Assembly: GCF_020782245.1 (NCBI RefSeq)
Contig: NZ_JAJGNP010000004.1
Coordinates: forward strand, 248,001-312,000
Direction: 5' to 3'
Source: Sphingobium soli
GTDB lineage: Bacteria > Pseudomonadota > Alphaproteobacteria > Sphingomonadales > Sphingomonadaceae
Length of the DNA stretch: 64,000 nt
How positions within the stretch are numbered: position 1 is the stretch's first letter; every line of letters begins with the position of its first letter. The notes beneath the pieces are model-generated. The model was not told the DNA's origin and did no database searches. It was given only the letters and a program-made list of their open reading frames with translations. Below are positions 8,310-18,534 of this stretch, in pieces. A program made the position numbers and the translations under genes.

Positions 8310-9022
8310 ATCAACCGACCCCGGCATTCCAGCAGCACCGGCCCGATCAGGTCCGCAAATCGCTTCTGGCCGGCGGCGTCCGCCACAAGGTCCTGCCGCA
8401 TCTCGATCCCAAGATAGGGAATGCCATTGGCTTCGGCATGGCGGTTCATCGTGGCGTTGAGCAATCGACCCGAATAGGGCAACTGGTCGCCAACGATCAG
8501 TCCGGCCGCCTCCAGCATGGGAATCGCCATGCGGGCGGCGCGATCATCCTCATTATACAATATGCCGATGTCCCAAGGACGTTTCTGCGCCGGATCGCTC
8601 TCCAGTATTGGCGTAAAACTGTGCAGTGACAGGATGAAGGGCGACGTCATCCCATCCAGCAACACGCCGATGGCGTGATGGTAAGGATGATAGAAACGGA
8701 TCATCCGTCCCGCCAGGTCCGCGTTGCGATTGCCCGGAATGGCATGGCCATCGCTCATCACCGGTAACAAACCGGCCGCATCCTCTTCCCGGTTGAGGTC
8801 GATCACCAGGCGCGACACACCGGCCAACAGGGCGGTGCAGCGCAATTGTTCGGCCAGCAACCCGCTCACTTCCGCCACGCCAATATCGATGGCGATATGC
8901 TTGCGCAGCAAAGCCGGGGCCACGCCGAGGTCAATATCCTCCGGCACATGCGCTGACGCATGATCAGCGACGATCAAAAGGTCAGTCGGCCCGCCGTCGA
9001 TGCGGGTGAAGGCTTGCGTCAT
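8306..9022 (-). CDS. N-formylglutamate amidohydrolase family protein
   Basis: About 238 residues of the N-formylglutamate amidohydrolase (FGase) family, zinc-dependent hydrolases that remove formate from N-formylglutamate (end of histidine degradation) or related formyl substrates. Motifs seen: LIVADHASAHVPE near the N-terminus, RLVIDLNREED, FYHPYHHAIG and ILSLHSFTP, the last with a likely metal histidine. No hut genes are nearby, so a role in histidine catabolism is not supported by context. I chose ATG 9022 because it overlaps the ispE stop as ATGA; ATG 9055 upstream would extend it by 11 residues. Confidence 0.85.
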   Translation of the reverse strand: MTQAFTRIDGGPTDLLIVADHASAHVPEDIDLGVAPALLRKHIAIDIGVAEVSGLLAEQLRCTALLAGVSRLVIDLNREEDAAGLLPVMSDGHAIPGNRNADLAGRMIRFYHPYHHAIGVLLDGMTSPFILSLHSFTPILESDPAQKRPWDIGILYNEDDRAARMAIPMLEAAGLIVGDQLPYSGRLLNATMNRHAEANGIPYLGIEMRQDLVADAAGQKRFADLIGPVLLECRGRLI

Positions 9023-9900
9023 GCACTTCTGATCCGTGTTTCCATTGTCCACCATTCCGGCCGATCGGCGCCGATCGCCGCAGCGGCCCGGCCCATCGCT
9101 ACGTCATCGTCAAACAGCGCAAAGCAGGTTGCGCCTGACCCCGACATACGCGCTAAGGTGAGCCCCGCCTGTCCATTCAGCATCGCCAACACATCGGCAA
9201 TGGCGGGCGCCAGCGCAATTGCCGGCTCTTCCAGGTCATTGCGTCCCTGCGTGACCAGACGCTCTATGCTGTCAGCCGACAACGGGCCGCGATCCTGCCG
9301 GTCCCAGCCCGCAAAAACCGCAGCGGTGGAAACCGCCACACCCGGATTGACCATCAGCATCGGCCGACCTTCCAAACCGGCCACGCCATGGCGCGCTAGT
9401 TCCTCGCCACGCCCGCTCACTATCTGTGTCACGCTGGCGACGCAGGCCGGGACGTCCGACCCCAGATCCAGAGCCAGCGCAGCCAGTTCCGCCGGTTCGA
9501 CCCGTACGTCCCACAGCCGTACCAGCAGGCGCAGCGTCGCGGCCGCATCGGCCGAGCCACCGCCGATCCCCGAAGCGACGGGCAGCATCTTGGTCAGACG
9601 CAACCGTGCGCCACGCTCGGTGCCCAGATAATCCTGCAAAGCCTTGGCGGCCCGCATGACCAGATTGCGCGGCCCCGCATCCAGCGCGGTGGCGAACGGC
9701 CCGTCGATCACCAGATCGATTGCGCCCTCATCATCCGCTTCGCCTTCCAGCCGATCGCCATGATCGGCAAAGACGAACAGACTTTCGAGCGCATGATAGC
9801 CATCGTCCCGTCGCCTGCGCACATGCAGAGCGACATTGACCTTGGCATAAGCGGTTTCGACCAGAAGATCGGCTGGAGCCTCCAGATCAGGGTGCGGCAT
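9019..9900 (-). CDS. ispE: 4-diphosphocytidyl-2-C-methyl-D-erythritol kinase
   Basis: 293-residue GHMP kinase of the MEP isoprenoid pathway; it phosphorylates CDP-methylerythritol with ATP. The N-terminal AYAKVNVALHV carries the catalytic lysine region, DDGYHALESL is family-typical, LPVASGIGGGSADAAATL is the ATP-binding GHMP loop, and ARMSGSGATCFALF near the C-terminus is the third GHMP motif. Length is normal. It overlaps by 14 nt the end of the upstream TPR gene and by 4 nt the downstream amidohydrolase, placing it in the minus-strand operon. Confidence 0.95.
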   Translation of the reverse strand: MPHPDLEAPADLLVETAYAKVNVALHVRRRRDDGYHALESLFVFADHGDRLEGEADDEGAIDLVIDGPFATALDAGPRNLVMRAAKALQDYLGTERGARLRLTKMLPVASGIGGGSADAAATLRLLVRLWDVRVEPAELAALALDLGSDVPACVASVTQIVSGRGEELARHGVAGLEGRPMLMVNPGVAVSTAAVFAGWDRQDRGPLSADSIERLVTQGRNDLEEPAIALAPAIADVLAMLNGQAGLTLARMSGSGATCFALFDDDVAMGRAAAAIGADRPEWWTMETRIRSA

Positions 9901-11563
9901 ATTCGGGCTTCAATCCCTCGCGGGCCTTGGCGGCCAGCCGCTCGGCAACATCGCCTTCGGCAAAGATGGCCGCCGCGTTCCACGCATAGCGCGCTTCATA
10001 CCGACGCCCCGCGCTCCATAACGCGTCGCCCAGATGCTCGTTTACCGTGGGGTCGTCTGGTGCGCCCGCCGCCGCGCGTTCCAGCACAGGGACGGCCGCT
10101 GTCACATTCCCTGTCACATATTGCGCCCAGCCCAGAGAATCCGTGATGGACGCGTCCTGCGGCTTCAAGGCGCTGGCGCGCTTGAGCAGCGTCAGCGCCT
10201 GATCCACATTCTGCCGCCGCTCGATCTGCGCATAGCCCAGATAATTGAGGATGACAGGCTCGTTGGGCGCCAGTCTCGCCGCACGCTCCAGCACGGCGCG
10301 CGCGCCGTCCCACTGCTCGCCCTGCTCCAGCGCGCTGCCTTCGAACAACAGCAACGACCATGGCATGGTTTCATCGGTGTAGCCGGCCTGAGCGGCGCGG
10401 AACGCGGCGGCAGCCCCGGCGAAATCCTTTTCGTCGGCCAGCAACCGACCCAGCTGCACATGGCGCGCCGCATCTGCCCCGGGCTGCTGCGCCCGGCTGC
10501 GCGCCAGAGCGATCGCGCCCGCGCGATCGCCCGCTTCGGCCAGCGCGACGATCAATTCCGCTTCGGCCAGCGGACCATACCATCTGTCGCCCGTGGATTT
10601 TCGGGCCTCCGCCACGCCAAAGGCCGGATAGCTTGCGGCGGTCAGCAGCCGGGCGGCGATGATGTGACCCTCCGCACTGGTCGGGTCGGCAAAGGTCGCA
10701 ATTCGCGCGAGCCGCATGCCAAGCGCTACGCCCGCCTCATCCGTTGCTATGTCCGCCGCCAAACGCGCCACCAGCCGCGCATAGCCTTGCGCGGGGGATA
10801 GCAGCGCCCGTTTGCCCTTGGGATATTTCCCGCGCTTCAGGTCTGATCGCGCCACCGCGAAATCCGGCGAGCCATCCGGCAGCATCGCCAACGCTTCATC
10901 ACGAAAGCCCCGAGCGGCGAACTGGCCGGCAAAATTGAGACGCAGTGCAGCGCCGTCGTTCCCGCCCCGCAAGGCCAAGGCCCGCCGGGCCGCTGGCATG
11001 GCCGTCTCCAGATCGCCGCGGCCGATAGCCTGCAACGCAACATGCTCGTCAACATATCGCCGCGCCAGATTGGCGAACGGATCGGCGTCGGAAATGACCG
11101 GCGGCGCGGCGCGACCTTCGCCCTGCGCGATCCAGCTGCGGATCATCGGCGCCAGAAAAGCGAAATTGCCCTCCTGTTCCAGCCTGTCCGTAGCGCGGGC
11201 CGCCGCCGTCCAGTCCCGTCGCTCCAGCGCCTCGCCAATCCACAAGAGCGTCCCGTCGCGCGGCAATATCCCTTCTGAATCCAGCATGGTCGCAGCGCGC
11301 ACCGACAGGTTCTGGTCCCCGCTTTCCAGCGCCTGTGCGAAGGAACGACGTGCGATGGCGATGCTATCAGGGTCCAGCGTCATCGCCGCCCGATAATTGG
11401 CCACTGCCGCCTGTAAAGCGCCATCTCCATCGGCCAGCCGCGCTTGCGCATAAGCGTGAAGCGCGCTGTCAGGGTCAACGGCCGCGCCAGCGACCGCCGG
11501 CATGACCAGCAGCAAGGCGGGGATGAGGCGCTTACATATTGGGATAATTCGGCCCTCCGCCAC
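9887..11563 (-). CDS. Exported tetratricopeptide-repeat protein
   Basis: About 558 residues: a signal peptide (a Lys-Arg pair then [16 protein letters not shown]) followed by many helical TPR units, clearest in the C-terminal third, where [20 protein letters not shown] and [18 protein letters not shown] are canonical. Such proteins are periplasmic or outer-membrane scaffolds; the partner is unknown. The start is uncertain: GTG 11563 precedes the signal peptide and overlaps the upstream ETF-QO gene by 32 nt, but has no good ribosome binding site. The open frame runs further upstream through the ETF-QO gene, which is a shadow. Confidence 0.8.
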   Translation of the reverse strand: MAEGRIIPICKRLIPALLLVMPAVAGAAVDPDSALHAYAQARLADGDGALQAAVANYRAAMTLDPDSIAIARRSFAQALESGDQNLSVRAATMLDSEGILPRDGTLLWIGEALERRDWTAAARATDRLEQEGNFAFLAPMIRSWIAQGEGRAAPPVISDADPFANLARRYVDEHVALQAIGRGDLETAMPAARRALALRGGNDGAALRLNFAGQFAARGFRDEALAMLPDGSPDFAVARSDLKRGKYPKGKRALLSPAQGYARLVARLAADIATDEAGVALGMRLARIATFADPTSAEGHIIAARLLTAASYPAFGVAEARKSTGDRWYGPLAEAELIVALAEAGDRAGAIALARSRAQQPGADAARHVQLGRLLADEKDFAGAAAAFRAAQAGYTDETMPWSLLLFEGSALEQGEQWDGARAVLERAARLAPNEPVILNYLGYAQIERRQNVDQALTLLKRASALKPQDASITDSLGWAQYVTGNVTAAVPVLERAAAGAPDDPTVNEHLGDALWSAGRRYEARYAWNAAAIFAEGDVAERLAAKAREGLKPEYAAP

Positions 11564-13184
11564 CTTCCGGTACGACCCAATTGATGTTCTGGGTCGGGTC
11601 CTTGATATCGCACGTCTTGCAGTGAACGCAATTCTGCGCGTTGATCTGGAAACGGGGATCACCCTCTTCCTCGCCGACCACTTCATAGACGCCCGCCGGG
11701 CAGTAACGCTGCGCCGGCTCATCATACAGCGGCAGATTATAGCTGATCGGAATCGCCGGGTCCTTGAGCTGCAGGTGGACCGGCTGGTCCTCCTCATGAT
11801 TGGTATTGCTCAGAAACACTGACGACAGCCGGTCGAAGCTGATGACGCCATCGGGCTTGGGATAGGCGATTGCCGCGCACTGTTCCTTGCGCCAGATTTT
11901 CGCATGATCAGGCTTGTGCTTCATGGTGAAGGGCAATCCGATCTTCAACGTGCGCATCCACATATCGATACCCGCAAGCAGCGTGCCGATCGTGTTGCCG
12001 AACTTTGCAAGCAGCGGTTCGGCATTCTTGACCAGCTGCAATTCGGTAGCGATCCAGCTGGTCCGTACACGATCATCATAGTCGGACAGAATGTCGCCCG
12101 TGCGCTCTTGCCGGATCGCTTCGAACGCGGTTTCAGCCGCCAGCATGCCCGATTTCATCGCTGTGTGCGTGCCCTTGATCCGGGGCACGTTGACGAAGCC
12201 GGCGGAGCAGCCAATCAGCGCGCCGCCAGGGAACGCCAATTTGGGAATGGATTGCCAGCCGCCTTCATTAATGACGCGCGCACCATAGGACACGCGACGG
12301 CCGCCTTCCAGAAACTGCCGGATTTCCGGGTGCTGTTTCCACCGCTGAAACTCTTCGAACGGATAGAGATGGGGGTTGCGATAGCCCAGGCCGACGACGA
12401 AGCCGAGCGCGACCTGCCCGTTGGCCTGATGATAGAGGAACCCGCCGCCATAGGCATCGGTCAAAGGCCATCCCTGGCTGTGGATGACAAGGCCCGGCTG
12501 GTGCTTGCCGGGATCGATATCCCACAATTCCTTCATGCCAAGGCCATAGACCTGCGGTTCGCATTCTGCATCCAGCGCGAACTGCCGCTTCAATATCTTG
12601 GTCAGATGGCCGCGCGCGCCTTCAGCGAAGAAGGTATATTTGGCGTGAAGCTCCAGGCCCGGCTGATAATCGGGTTTGCGATTGCCTTCCCGATCGATCC
12701 CCATGTCACCGGTTGCGACACCCTTCACGCTGCCATCCTCATGATAAAGGATTTCGGCGGCGGCAAAGCCGGGGAAGATTTCGACACCAAGCCCTTCTGC
12801 CTGCTCCGCCAGCCAGCGGCACAGATTGCCCAGCGACCCGGTATAGGTGCCCTTATTGTGCATCCAGCCCGGCGTCATGAGATGTGGCATGGTGATCTTG
12901 CCGTTTTTCGTCAGAAACCAATGCCGGTTGTCCGTCACCGGCGTATCGGCCAGGCTGCATCCCTGCTCTCGCCAGTCGGGCAGAAGCTCATCCAGAGCCT
13001 TGGGATCAATGACCGCCCCGGACAGGATATGGGCACCGATTTCGGAGCCCTTCTCAAGAACGCATACCGCCAGTTCGTCGCCCGCTTCACTGGCAAGTTG
13101 CTTCAATCGAATCGCTGCTGACAGGCCAGCCGGCCCGCCGCCCACGATCACGACGTCATAGGGCATCGATTCCCGTTCGCTCAT
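11532..13184 (-). CDS. Electron transfer flavoprotein-ubiquinone oxidoreductase
   Basis: 550-residue ETF-QO, which passes electrons from ETF (fatty-acid and amino-acid oxidation) to ubiquinone at the membrane. The FAD-binding [18 protein letters not shown] lies at the N-terminus, [21 protein letters not shown] in the middle, and the C-terminal ferredoxin-like segment carries the 4Fe-4S cysteines: one in YCPAGVYEV and three in [10 protein letters not shown]. Length and layout match the human and bacterial enzymes. ATG 13184 lies 8 nt after a GGAGG-like site (cctcc on the plus strand near 13190-13194). The following TPR gene overlaps its end. Confidence 0.96.
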   Translation of the reverse strand: MSERESMPYDVVIVGGGPAGLSAAIRLKQLASEAGDELAVCVLEKGSEIGAHILSGAVIDPKALDELLPDWREQGCSLADTPVTDNRHWFLTKNGKITMPHLMTPGWMHNKGTYTGSLGNLCRWLAEQAEGLGVEIFPGFAAAEILYHEDGSVKGVATGDMGIDREGNRKPDYQPGLELHAKYTFFAEGARGHLTKILKRQFALDAECEPQVYGLGMKELWDIDPGKHQPGLVIHSQGWPLTDAYGGGFLYHQANGQVALGFVVGLGYRNPHLYPFEEFQRWKQHPEIRQFLEGGRRVSYGARVINEGGWQSIPKLAFPGGALIGCSAGFVNVPRIKGTHTAMKSGMLAAETAFEAIRQERTGDILSDYDDRVRTSWIATELQLVKNAEPLLAKFGNTIGTLLAGIDMWMRTLKIGLPFTMKHKPDHAKIWRKEQCAAIAYPKPDGVISFDRLSSVFLSNTNHEEDQPVHLQLKDPAIPISYNLPLYDEPAQRYCPAGVYEVVGEEEGDPRFQINAQNCVHCKTCDIKDPTQNINWVVPEGGGGPNYPNM

Positions 13185-13305
13185 TCATCCCTCCTTGGCG
13201 CGACCGGCGGGCTGCACCCCGGCTGTCCGATCACCGCATTAGTCCAACAGTTTGTCATCCCAGGCGATGAAGCAGCTTGACCCCCTCGTCAACCTCTGGC
13301 CCTAG

Positions 13306-14046
13306 ATGACGGCGATGCGGGGAATAATACAGGATGATGGCCAAATTGCCGCCCAGGCCTATCTGACCTGGTGGCAATCGGCCGGCGTGGACAGCGCCGT
13401 AGCGGAAGCGCCGATCAATTGGCTGCGCCCTGCTGTCGCGCCGGTTTCCGGTCATTCGGCAAGCCGCCCTACGTCCGTGGTTACTAACCAAAAGCCCAAA
13501 GAGCTCGAATCGTTCCAACGCTGGCTCCAGGACGATTCCGCGCATCCCGAACATCGTTGGCCGGGCCGCGCCATTCTCCCTGCCGGATCGGTCGATGCCC
13601 CGTTGATGATCGTGACTGACATGCCCGATCCCGCCGATCTGGATGCCGGAACGCTACTGGCCGATCGCGCTGGGGGGCTGTGCGACGCCATGTTGCGCGC
13701 GATCGGATTGGATCGCGCGGACGTCTATGTCGCCTCCCTGTTTTTTCGTCGTCCGCCCGGCGGCATGGTGGAAGCGGCCGACCTGGCAGCCGCTGCAGAT
13801 CGTATGCGCACACATGTTCATCTGGCCCGGCCTCGCCGTCTGCTGCTGCTGGGCGACAGGACGGTCCGTGCGCTGATGCCGGTGAGCGGTGAGGTGCAGC
13901 CGGATAGTTTACGCAACTTTAATCATGATGGCGGCATCGTGCCCGCTGTCGCCACATTCCACCCGCGCCTTCTGCTCAGCCAGCCCGCGGCAAAGGCGGA
14001 ATGCTGGCGCGCCCTGCAAAGCCTGATCGAGGAAAACCGTCCGTGA
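13306..14046 (+). CDS. Uracil-DNA-glycosylase-like protein lacking FeS cysteines
   Basis: 246 residues with the fold pattern of family 4 uracil-DNA glycosylases in the C-terminal two thirds: GGLCDAMLRAIGLDRADVYVA, RRPPGG, PRRLLLLGDRTVRALM and the closing HPRLLLSQPAAKAECWR. In family 4 enzymes cysteines precede RPP and sit in the next helix (AAC); here they are Phe and Ala, so the 4Fe-4S cluster is probably absent. Activity is therefore doubtful. The N-terminal 70 residues are a low-complexity linker. Its stop overlaps the GTG of the next gene. A start at ATG 13315 is also possible. Confidence 0.75.
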   Translation: MTAMRGIIQDDGQIAAQAYLTWWQSAGVDSAVAEAPINWLRPAVAPVSGHSASRPTSVVTNQKPKELESFQRWLQDDSAHPEHRWPGRAILPAGSVDAPLMIVTDMPDPADLDAGTLLADRAGGLCDAMLRAIGLDRADVYVASLFFRRPPGGMVEAADLAAAADRMRTHVHLARPRRLLLLGDRTVRALMPVSGEVQPDSLRNFNHDGGIVPAVATFHPRLLLSQPAAKAECWRALQSLIEENRP

Positions 14047-15830
14047 TTCGAGCCGCGACCCGCCTGTCTTGTCTTGCCATGCTTGCCGCAGCGGGGATCG
14101 CGGCCGCGCCCGCCCGCGCCGAAACCGCCGACGTACTGCCGGATATGAAGACGATCGGCGTGGCCGCGTCGCCCTTTGATCTGCGCGATGGCGACAAGGC
14201 TCGTTACAGCGCGATCTTCGGCGCGCTGAAGGGCGAACGCTGGGCTGAGGCCAAGGCGATGATCCTGGCGCTGGACCCGCAGGACGCGGTGCGCCCGGTC
14301 GCTCTGTCGGAACTCTATCTTGCCCGCAATTCCCCGCGCGTGGAACTGTTCGATCTGCTGGATCTCATCAACAAGGCGGCCTGGCTGCCCAGAGCCGATC
14401 AGTTGTCTCGCCTCGCCCAAAAACGCGGTGCGACGATCCTGCCCGCACTTCCCCAGATCCAGAAAATGGTCTGGCTTGGCTCGGCGCCCCGCCGCCAATA
14501 TGTCGCGGCAGTCAAGACCGACATGCTGGCGCAGGCGCTGACTGGCAAGATTCAGGGCTTCATCAATGCCGATGATCCGATGGGCGCCGAAGGCTTGTTG
14601 TCGACCGGGGAGGCGGGCTTGTCGCCGGAGGGCCTGACCGAAGTACGGCAGCGCGTGGCCTGGGCCTATTATATTGAAAATGACGATAGTAACGCCCGTC
14701 GAATGGCCGCCCGCGCGCTCGAAACGCGGACCGGCGGTGATTGGACGGTGCAGGCGCACTGGACCACTGGCCTTGCCGCGTGGCGCCAGAATGACTGCCG
14801 CGCGGCCGCGCCGGCCTTCGCCAATGTCGCCGCGCTGGCCGGCAATAGCGACATGCGCGCCGCCGGGGCCTATTGGGCGTCGCGCGCCTATATGGTTTGC
14901 GGCGAAGCAGAAAAGGTCGAGAATTATCTGAAACTTGCCGCCCGCTCGGATGAAACCTTCTATGGCCTTCTGGCGCGGGAGTCGCTGGGCATGCCGCTGG
15001 GCGGAGCGCCCCTCGCCGCCCGCTTTGGCAGCAGCGAATGGCAAAAGCTCAAGGACAGCCCCAATGCCCGTGCAGCGATCGCATTGGCTGCGATCGGACA
15101 GCAGGACGAAGCGGATGAGTTGCTCCGCTATCAGGCAAAACTGGGCGGCGCAGACCAATATGATGCCTTGCTGCGCCTTGCCAGCACGCTCAACCTGCCC
15201 GCGACCCAGCTATGGTTGGCGCATAACGGCCCTGCTGGCACGCAGCCCGGTAGCTTCGCCCGCTTCCCCGCGCCCGACTGGCGTCCCGATGGCGGATGGC
15301 GGGTCGACCCGTCGCTGATCTACGCCCACACGCTTCAGGAATCCGGTTTTCGCACCAATGTCGTCAGCAGCGCCGGCGCGCGCGGCCTGATGCAGGTGCG
15401 TCCCGGCACGGCAGGCGATGTCGGCCTGACCGACGCCGCGCAGCTCTTTGTTCCCTCCACCAACATGGAATTTGGCCAGCGTTATCTGGAAAGCCTCCGC
15501 GACATGAGCGCGACCGGTGGCCTGCTGCCCAAGGTGATGGCCGCCTATAATGCCGGGCCGCAACCGGTCGAGCGGTGGAACACGCAGGTGCACGACAAGG
15601 GCGATCCCCTGCTGTTCATGGAATCGCTGCCCTATTACGAAACCCGCGCTTATGTGAACATCGTCATGCGCAATTACTGGATGTACCAGATCCAGGCAAA
15701 GGGCGCCGCCGAGTGTCTGACCGGCATGGCGCAGGGCCTGTGGCCGACCTTTCCGACAGCCAAGGGCATGAAGCTGGTGCGCCTCAGCAAAGCCGATGGG
15801 CAAGGCAGCATTGGCGGCGGCACCGACTGA
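14043..15830 (+). CDS. Soluble lytic murein transglycosylase
   Basis: 595-residue periplasmic transglycosylase that cleaves peptidoglycan between MurNAc and GlcNAc with 1,6-anhydro formation. A signal peptide (about 1-26, ending ARA) is followed by an alpha-superhelical U domain (about 40-400) and the SLT domain: [10 protein letters not shown] with the catalytic glutamate (about 433), [16 protein letters not shown] and [17 protein letters not shown] 14043 was chosen because it forms a GTGA overlap with the upstream stop and directly precedes the signal peptide. Domain order and length match the Slt70 family. Confidence 0.93.
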   Translation: MIRAATRLSCLAMLAAAGIAAAPARAETADVLPDMKTIGVAASPFDLRDGDKARYSAIFGALKGERWAEAKAMILALDPQDAVRPVALSELYLARNSPRVELFDLLDLINKAAWLPRADQLSRLAQKRGATILPALPQIQKMVWLGSAPRRQYVAAVKTDMLAQALTGKIQGFINADDPMGAEGLLSTGEAGLSPEGLTEVRQRVAWAYYIENDDSNARRMAARALETRTGGDWTVQAHWTTGLAAWRQNDCRAAAPAFANVAALAGNSDMRAAGAYWASRAYMVCGEAEKVENYLKLAARSDETFYGLLARESLGMPLGGAPLAARFGSSEWQKLKDSPNARAAIALAAIGQQDEADELLRYQAKLGGADQYDALLRLASTLNLPATQLWLAHNGPAGTQPGSFARFPAPDWRPDGGWRVDPSLIYAHTLQESGFRTNVVSSAGARGLMQVRPGTAGDVGLTDAAQLFVPSTNMEFGQRYLESLRDMSATGGLLPKVMAAYNAGPQPVERWNTQVHDKGDPLLFMESLPYYETRAYVNIVMRNYWMYQIQAKGAAECLTGMAQGLWPTFPTAKGMKLVRLSKADGQGSIGGGTD

Positions 15831-16357
15831 TGCCGATCGACGACAGCCGGCCTTTCGTACCGGTCCGCATCGCCGTGCTGACCGTGTCCGACACGCGCGG
15901 CCCGGCCGACGACCGTTCGGGCGATACGCTGGTCGAGCGGCTGGAAACGGCGGGGCATGTCCTGGCCGCCCGCTATATCGAGCGCGATGACAGGGCCGCC
16001 ATCGTCGCACGGCTGCACGCCTGGATCGACGATCCCCAGATCGACGTCATCCTGACGACCGGCGGTACGGGCGTTACCGGCCGCGATGTGACGCCCGAAG
16101 CACTGCGCCAGGTGCAGGACAAGGAAATACCAGGGTTTGGCGAGCTGTTTCGCTGGTTGAGCTTCCAGACCATCGGCACATCGACCATTCAGTCACGGGC
16201 CACGGCCTGCGTCGCGCGGGGCACCTATATCTTCGCCCTGCCCGGCTCAACCGGCGCGGTGAAGGACGCGTGGGACGGCATTCTCGTCAGCCAACTCGAC
16301 AGCCGGTTTCGTCCCTGCAACTTCGTCGAACTGATGCCGCGCCTGACTGAGCAGTGA
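15830..16357 (+). CDS. moaB: Molybdenum cofactor biosynthesis protein B
   Basis: 175-residue MoaB/Mog-fold protein that adenylates or binds molybdopterin in molybdenum cofactor synthesis. VLTVSDTRG, the [16 protein letters not shown] substrate-binding loop and [14 protein letters not shown] are the family signatures. ATG 15830 overlaps the upstream stop as TGATG, indicating translational coupling with the transglycosylase gene. No other moa genes are in the window. Confidence 0.93.
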   Translation: MPIDDSRPFVPVRIAVLTVSDTRGPADDRSGDTLVERLETAGHVLAARYIERDDRAAIVARLHAWIDDPQIDVILTTGGTGVTGRDVTPEALRQVQDKEIPGFGELFRWLSFQTIGTSTIQSRATACVARGTYIFALPGSTGAVKDAWDGILVSQLDSRFRPCNFVELMPRLTEQ

Positions 16358-16432
16358 CGGCACGGCATCTTCGCGCCATCCGTCCAACCGGCCTCTCGAC
16401 TTTGTGCCTCCCTGCCGACTAAGGCAAAGGTC

Positions 16433-17197
16433 ATGACAAGCATCGGAATCTTTGGAGCAGGCGGCCGCATGGGCCGCGCGATCGCCGCCGCAGCAATGGA
16501 CGCAGGCCTTTCCATCGCCGGAGGCACCGACCGCACGACCGATGGCGAAATCACGCCGGGCGTCGCCATGTCAGACGATCCGCTCGCACTGGCTGAGCGA
16601 TCCGACATCCTCATCGACTTTTCCGCGCCCGCTGCCTTGTCTGCCCATCTCGAGGCCTGCATCACGGCGCATAAGCCCATCCTGATTGGCACGACCGGTC
16701 TTGAGGCGACCCACCACGCCCTGATCGACGAGGCGGCGGCGAATATTCCCGTGCTCCAGACCGGCAACACCTCCCTTGGCGTCAACCTGCTCGCGGCGCT
16801 TGTGGAACAGGCGGCGGCCGGCCTGGGTGAGGACTGGGACATCGAAATTGTCGAGATGCATCACCGCCACAAGGTTGATGCGCCGTCCGGCACGGCGCTG
16901 TTGCTGGGAGAGGCCGCAGCGCGCGGTCGCGGCATCGTGCTGGCCGATCATAGCGAGCGCGGGCGCGATGGCATTACAGGGCCACGCACGCCCGGAGCAA
17001 TTGGCTTTGCCGCGCTGCGTGGTGGATCCGTGGCGGGCGATCATCAGGTCATCTTTGCCGCTGAAGGCGAGCGGATAGAAATTGGCCATCGCGCGGAAAA
17101 TCGCACCATCTTCGCTCGCGGCGCTGTGAAGGGCGCGCTCTGGCTCGCCGGCCAGCCTGCCGGTCGCTATGACATGAAAGCGGTGCTGGGTCTCTAG
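16433..17197 (+). CDS. dapB: 4-hydroxy-tetrahydrodipicolinate reductase
   Basis: 254-residue cytoplasmic reductase of the diaminopimelate/lysine pathway. The N-terminal IGIFGAGGRMGRAI binds NAD(P)H. EMHHRHKVDAPSGTAL is the dihydrodipicolinate reductase signature with the catalytic histidine and lysine, and the C-terminal FARGAVKGALWL is conserved. Length is typical. The nth start codon follows its stop with no gap, so the two are co-transcribed. Confidence 0.96.
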   Translation: MTSIGIFGAGGRMGRAIAAAAMDAGLSIAGGTDRTTDGEITPGVAMSDDPLALAERSDILIDFSAPAALSAHLEACITAHKPILIGTTGLEATHHALIDEAAANIPVLQTGNTSLGVNLLAALVEQAAAGLGEDWDIEIVEMHHRHKVDAPSGTALLLGEAAARGRGIVLADHSERGRDGITGPRTPGAIGFAALRGGSVAGDHQVIFAAEGERIEIGHRAENRTIFARGAVKGALWLAGQPAGRYDMKAVLGL

Positions 17198-17902
17198 ATG
17201 AACAAGACGCAGATTTTCGACTTTTTCAGCCGCCTTGCCGACGCCAATCCCGCCCCGCAGACCGAGCTGGACTATGGCAATGACTATCAGCTTCTCGTGG
17301 CGGTGGTGTTGTCGGCGCAGGCAACCGATGTCGGCGTCAACAAGGCGACCCGCGCACTGTTTCGTGAAATCCATACGCCCCAGCAGATGATCGACCTGGG
17401 CGAGGACGGCCTTAAACAGCATATCAAGACGATCGGCCTGTTCAATGCGAAGGCGAAGAACGTCATTGCGCTGTCAGCCATTTTGGTGCGCGATTTCGGC
17501 GGACAGGTGCCGCAGGATCGCGATACGCTCACGACCCTGCCGGGTGTCGGGCGAAAGACCGCCAACGTCGTTGTGAACACCGCCTTTGGTCAGGAAGCCT
17601 TTGCCGTCGATACCCATATCTTCCGCGTCGGCAACCGCACCGGCCTTGCGCCCGGGAAAACTGTGCTGGCCGTCGAGCAGAAACTCGACAAACGCGTGCC
17701 CGCACCCTTTCGCCGCGACGCGCATCACTGGCTGATCCTGCATGGCCGTTATGTGTGCAAGGCGCGGCGGCCGGAATGCTGGCATTGTATTGTGGCGGAC
17801 CTGTGTCGCTACAAGCCCAAGACGCCTCCGCCCGCATCCGCAGCGGGAACCCGCGGCAGCCGCGCCCGTTCTCGTGCCGTTCAGGAGCCTCCTGCCAAAT
17901 AG
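17198..17902 (+). CDS. nth: Endonuclease III
   Basis: 234-residue DNA glycosylase/AP lyase of base excision repair that removes oxidised pyrimidines. The helix-hairpin-helix LPGVGRKTANVV carries the catalytic lysine, and VDTHIFRVGNR the catalytic aspartate. The C-terminal 4Fe-4S loop with spacing C-X6-C-X2-C-X5-C is present (CKARRPECWHCIVADLC). A basic, proline-rich tail of about 30 residues extends past the cluster. It is contiguous with dapB. Confidence 0.96.
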   Translation: MNKTQIFDFFSRLADANPAPQTELDYGNDYQLLVAVVLSAQATDVGVNKATRALFREIHTPQQMIDLGEDGLKQHIKTIGLFNAKAKNVIALSAILVRDFGGQVPQDRDTLTTLPGVGRKTANVVVNTAFGQEAFAVDTHIFRVGNRTGLAPGKTVLAVEQKLDKRVPAPFRRDAHHWLILHGRYVCKARRPECWHCIVADLCRYKPKTPPPASAAGTRGSRARSRAVQEPPAK

Positions 17903-17954
17903 TGACGGAAGACCCTGCCCCGCGTCGTCGATCCGGCGGGAGATGAGGAGAAAG

Positions 17955-18344
17955 ATGATGGCCGTCAGCACCCCGATCCGTCTATTGTCGGCTTTTGCCG
18001 TTATCGCGCTCGCGCAACCAGCGATCGCCAAGGATAAGCCTGACCCCTATGTCGCCAAGGGCGAACCGGTCGATTGCATCAACATCCGCTCGATCCGCTC
18101 ATCCCGTGTGCGGGACGACCGCACGATCGACTTTGAGGTCAGCAACCGGAAAATCTACCGCAACACGCTGCCCAACAGTTGTCCCAGCCTCGGTTTCGAA
18201 AAACGTTTTTCGTATCGCACCAGTATATCCCAGCTTTGTTCTGTCGATATCATCACCGTGCTTTGGAATGTCGGCCCGGGCCTGCAACCGGGCGCAAGCT
18301 GCGGACTGGGCAAATTCCAGCCGATGGAAAAGCCTGCAAAATAA
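17955..18344 (+). CDS. Small exported protein (DUF6491-like)
   Basis: 129 residues with a signal peptide (about 1-25, AIA-K) and a mature domain with Cys residues (DCINIRSIRSS, SCPSLGFEKRFSYR, LCSVDIITVL, SCGLGKF). It resembles the DUF6491 proteins common in sphingomonads; the domain name is from memory. ATG 17955 follows GAGGAG, and ATG 17958 is an alternative. Likely periplasmic; function unknown. It is the last chromosomal gene before the tRNA/element junction. Confidence 0.75.
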   Translation: MMAVSTPIRLLSAFAVIALAQPAIAKDKPDPYVAKGEPVDCINIRSIRSSRVRDDRTIDFEVSNRKIYRNTLPNSCPSLGFEKRFSYRTSISQLCSVDIITVLWNVGPGLQPGASCGLGKFQPMEKPAK

Positions 18345-18416
18345 GCTGCCATCAGGCGATTTGATGCTGGCACAGCGCGCCGGGCTTTGCTAAGCGCCGC
18401 TCCTGACCTGCGTCAC

Positions 18417-18458
18417 GCACCCATAGCTCAGCTGGATAGAGCGTTGCCCTCCGAAGGC
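18417..18458 (+). repeat. 5' fragment of tRNA-Arg (possible attachment-site remnant)
   Basis: These 42 nt repeat the first 42 nt of the intact tRNA-Arg at 18625 with one change (T for C near the anticodon stem). The match stops just after the anticodon loop. The 166 bp to the intact tRNA gene hold no gene. This is the pattern left when an element recombines inside a tRNA gene and supplies a new copy of one half. Confidence 0.75.
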
Positions 18459-18534
18459 TCACGTCCGACGCGAGAGCAGTGATTTTATACAGGATTTCCG
18501 GGGGTTTAGGAAGGCATAAGAAAGGACGGATAAA

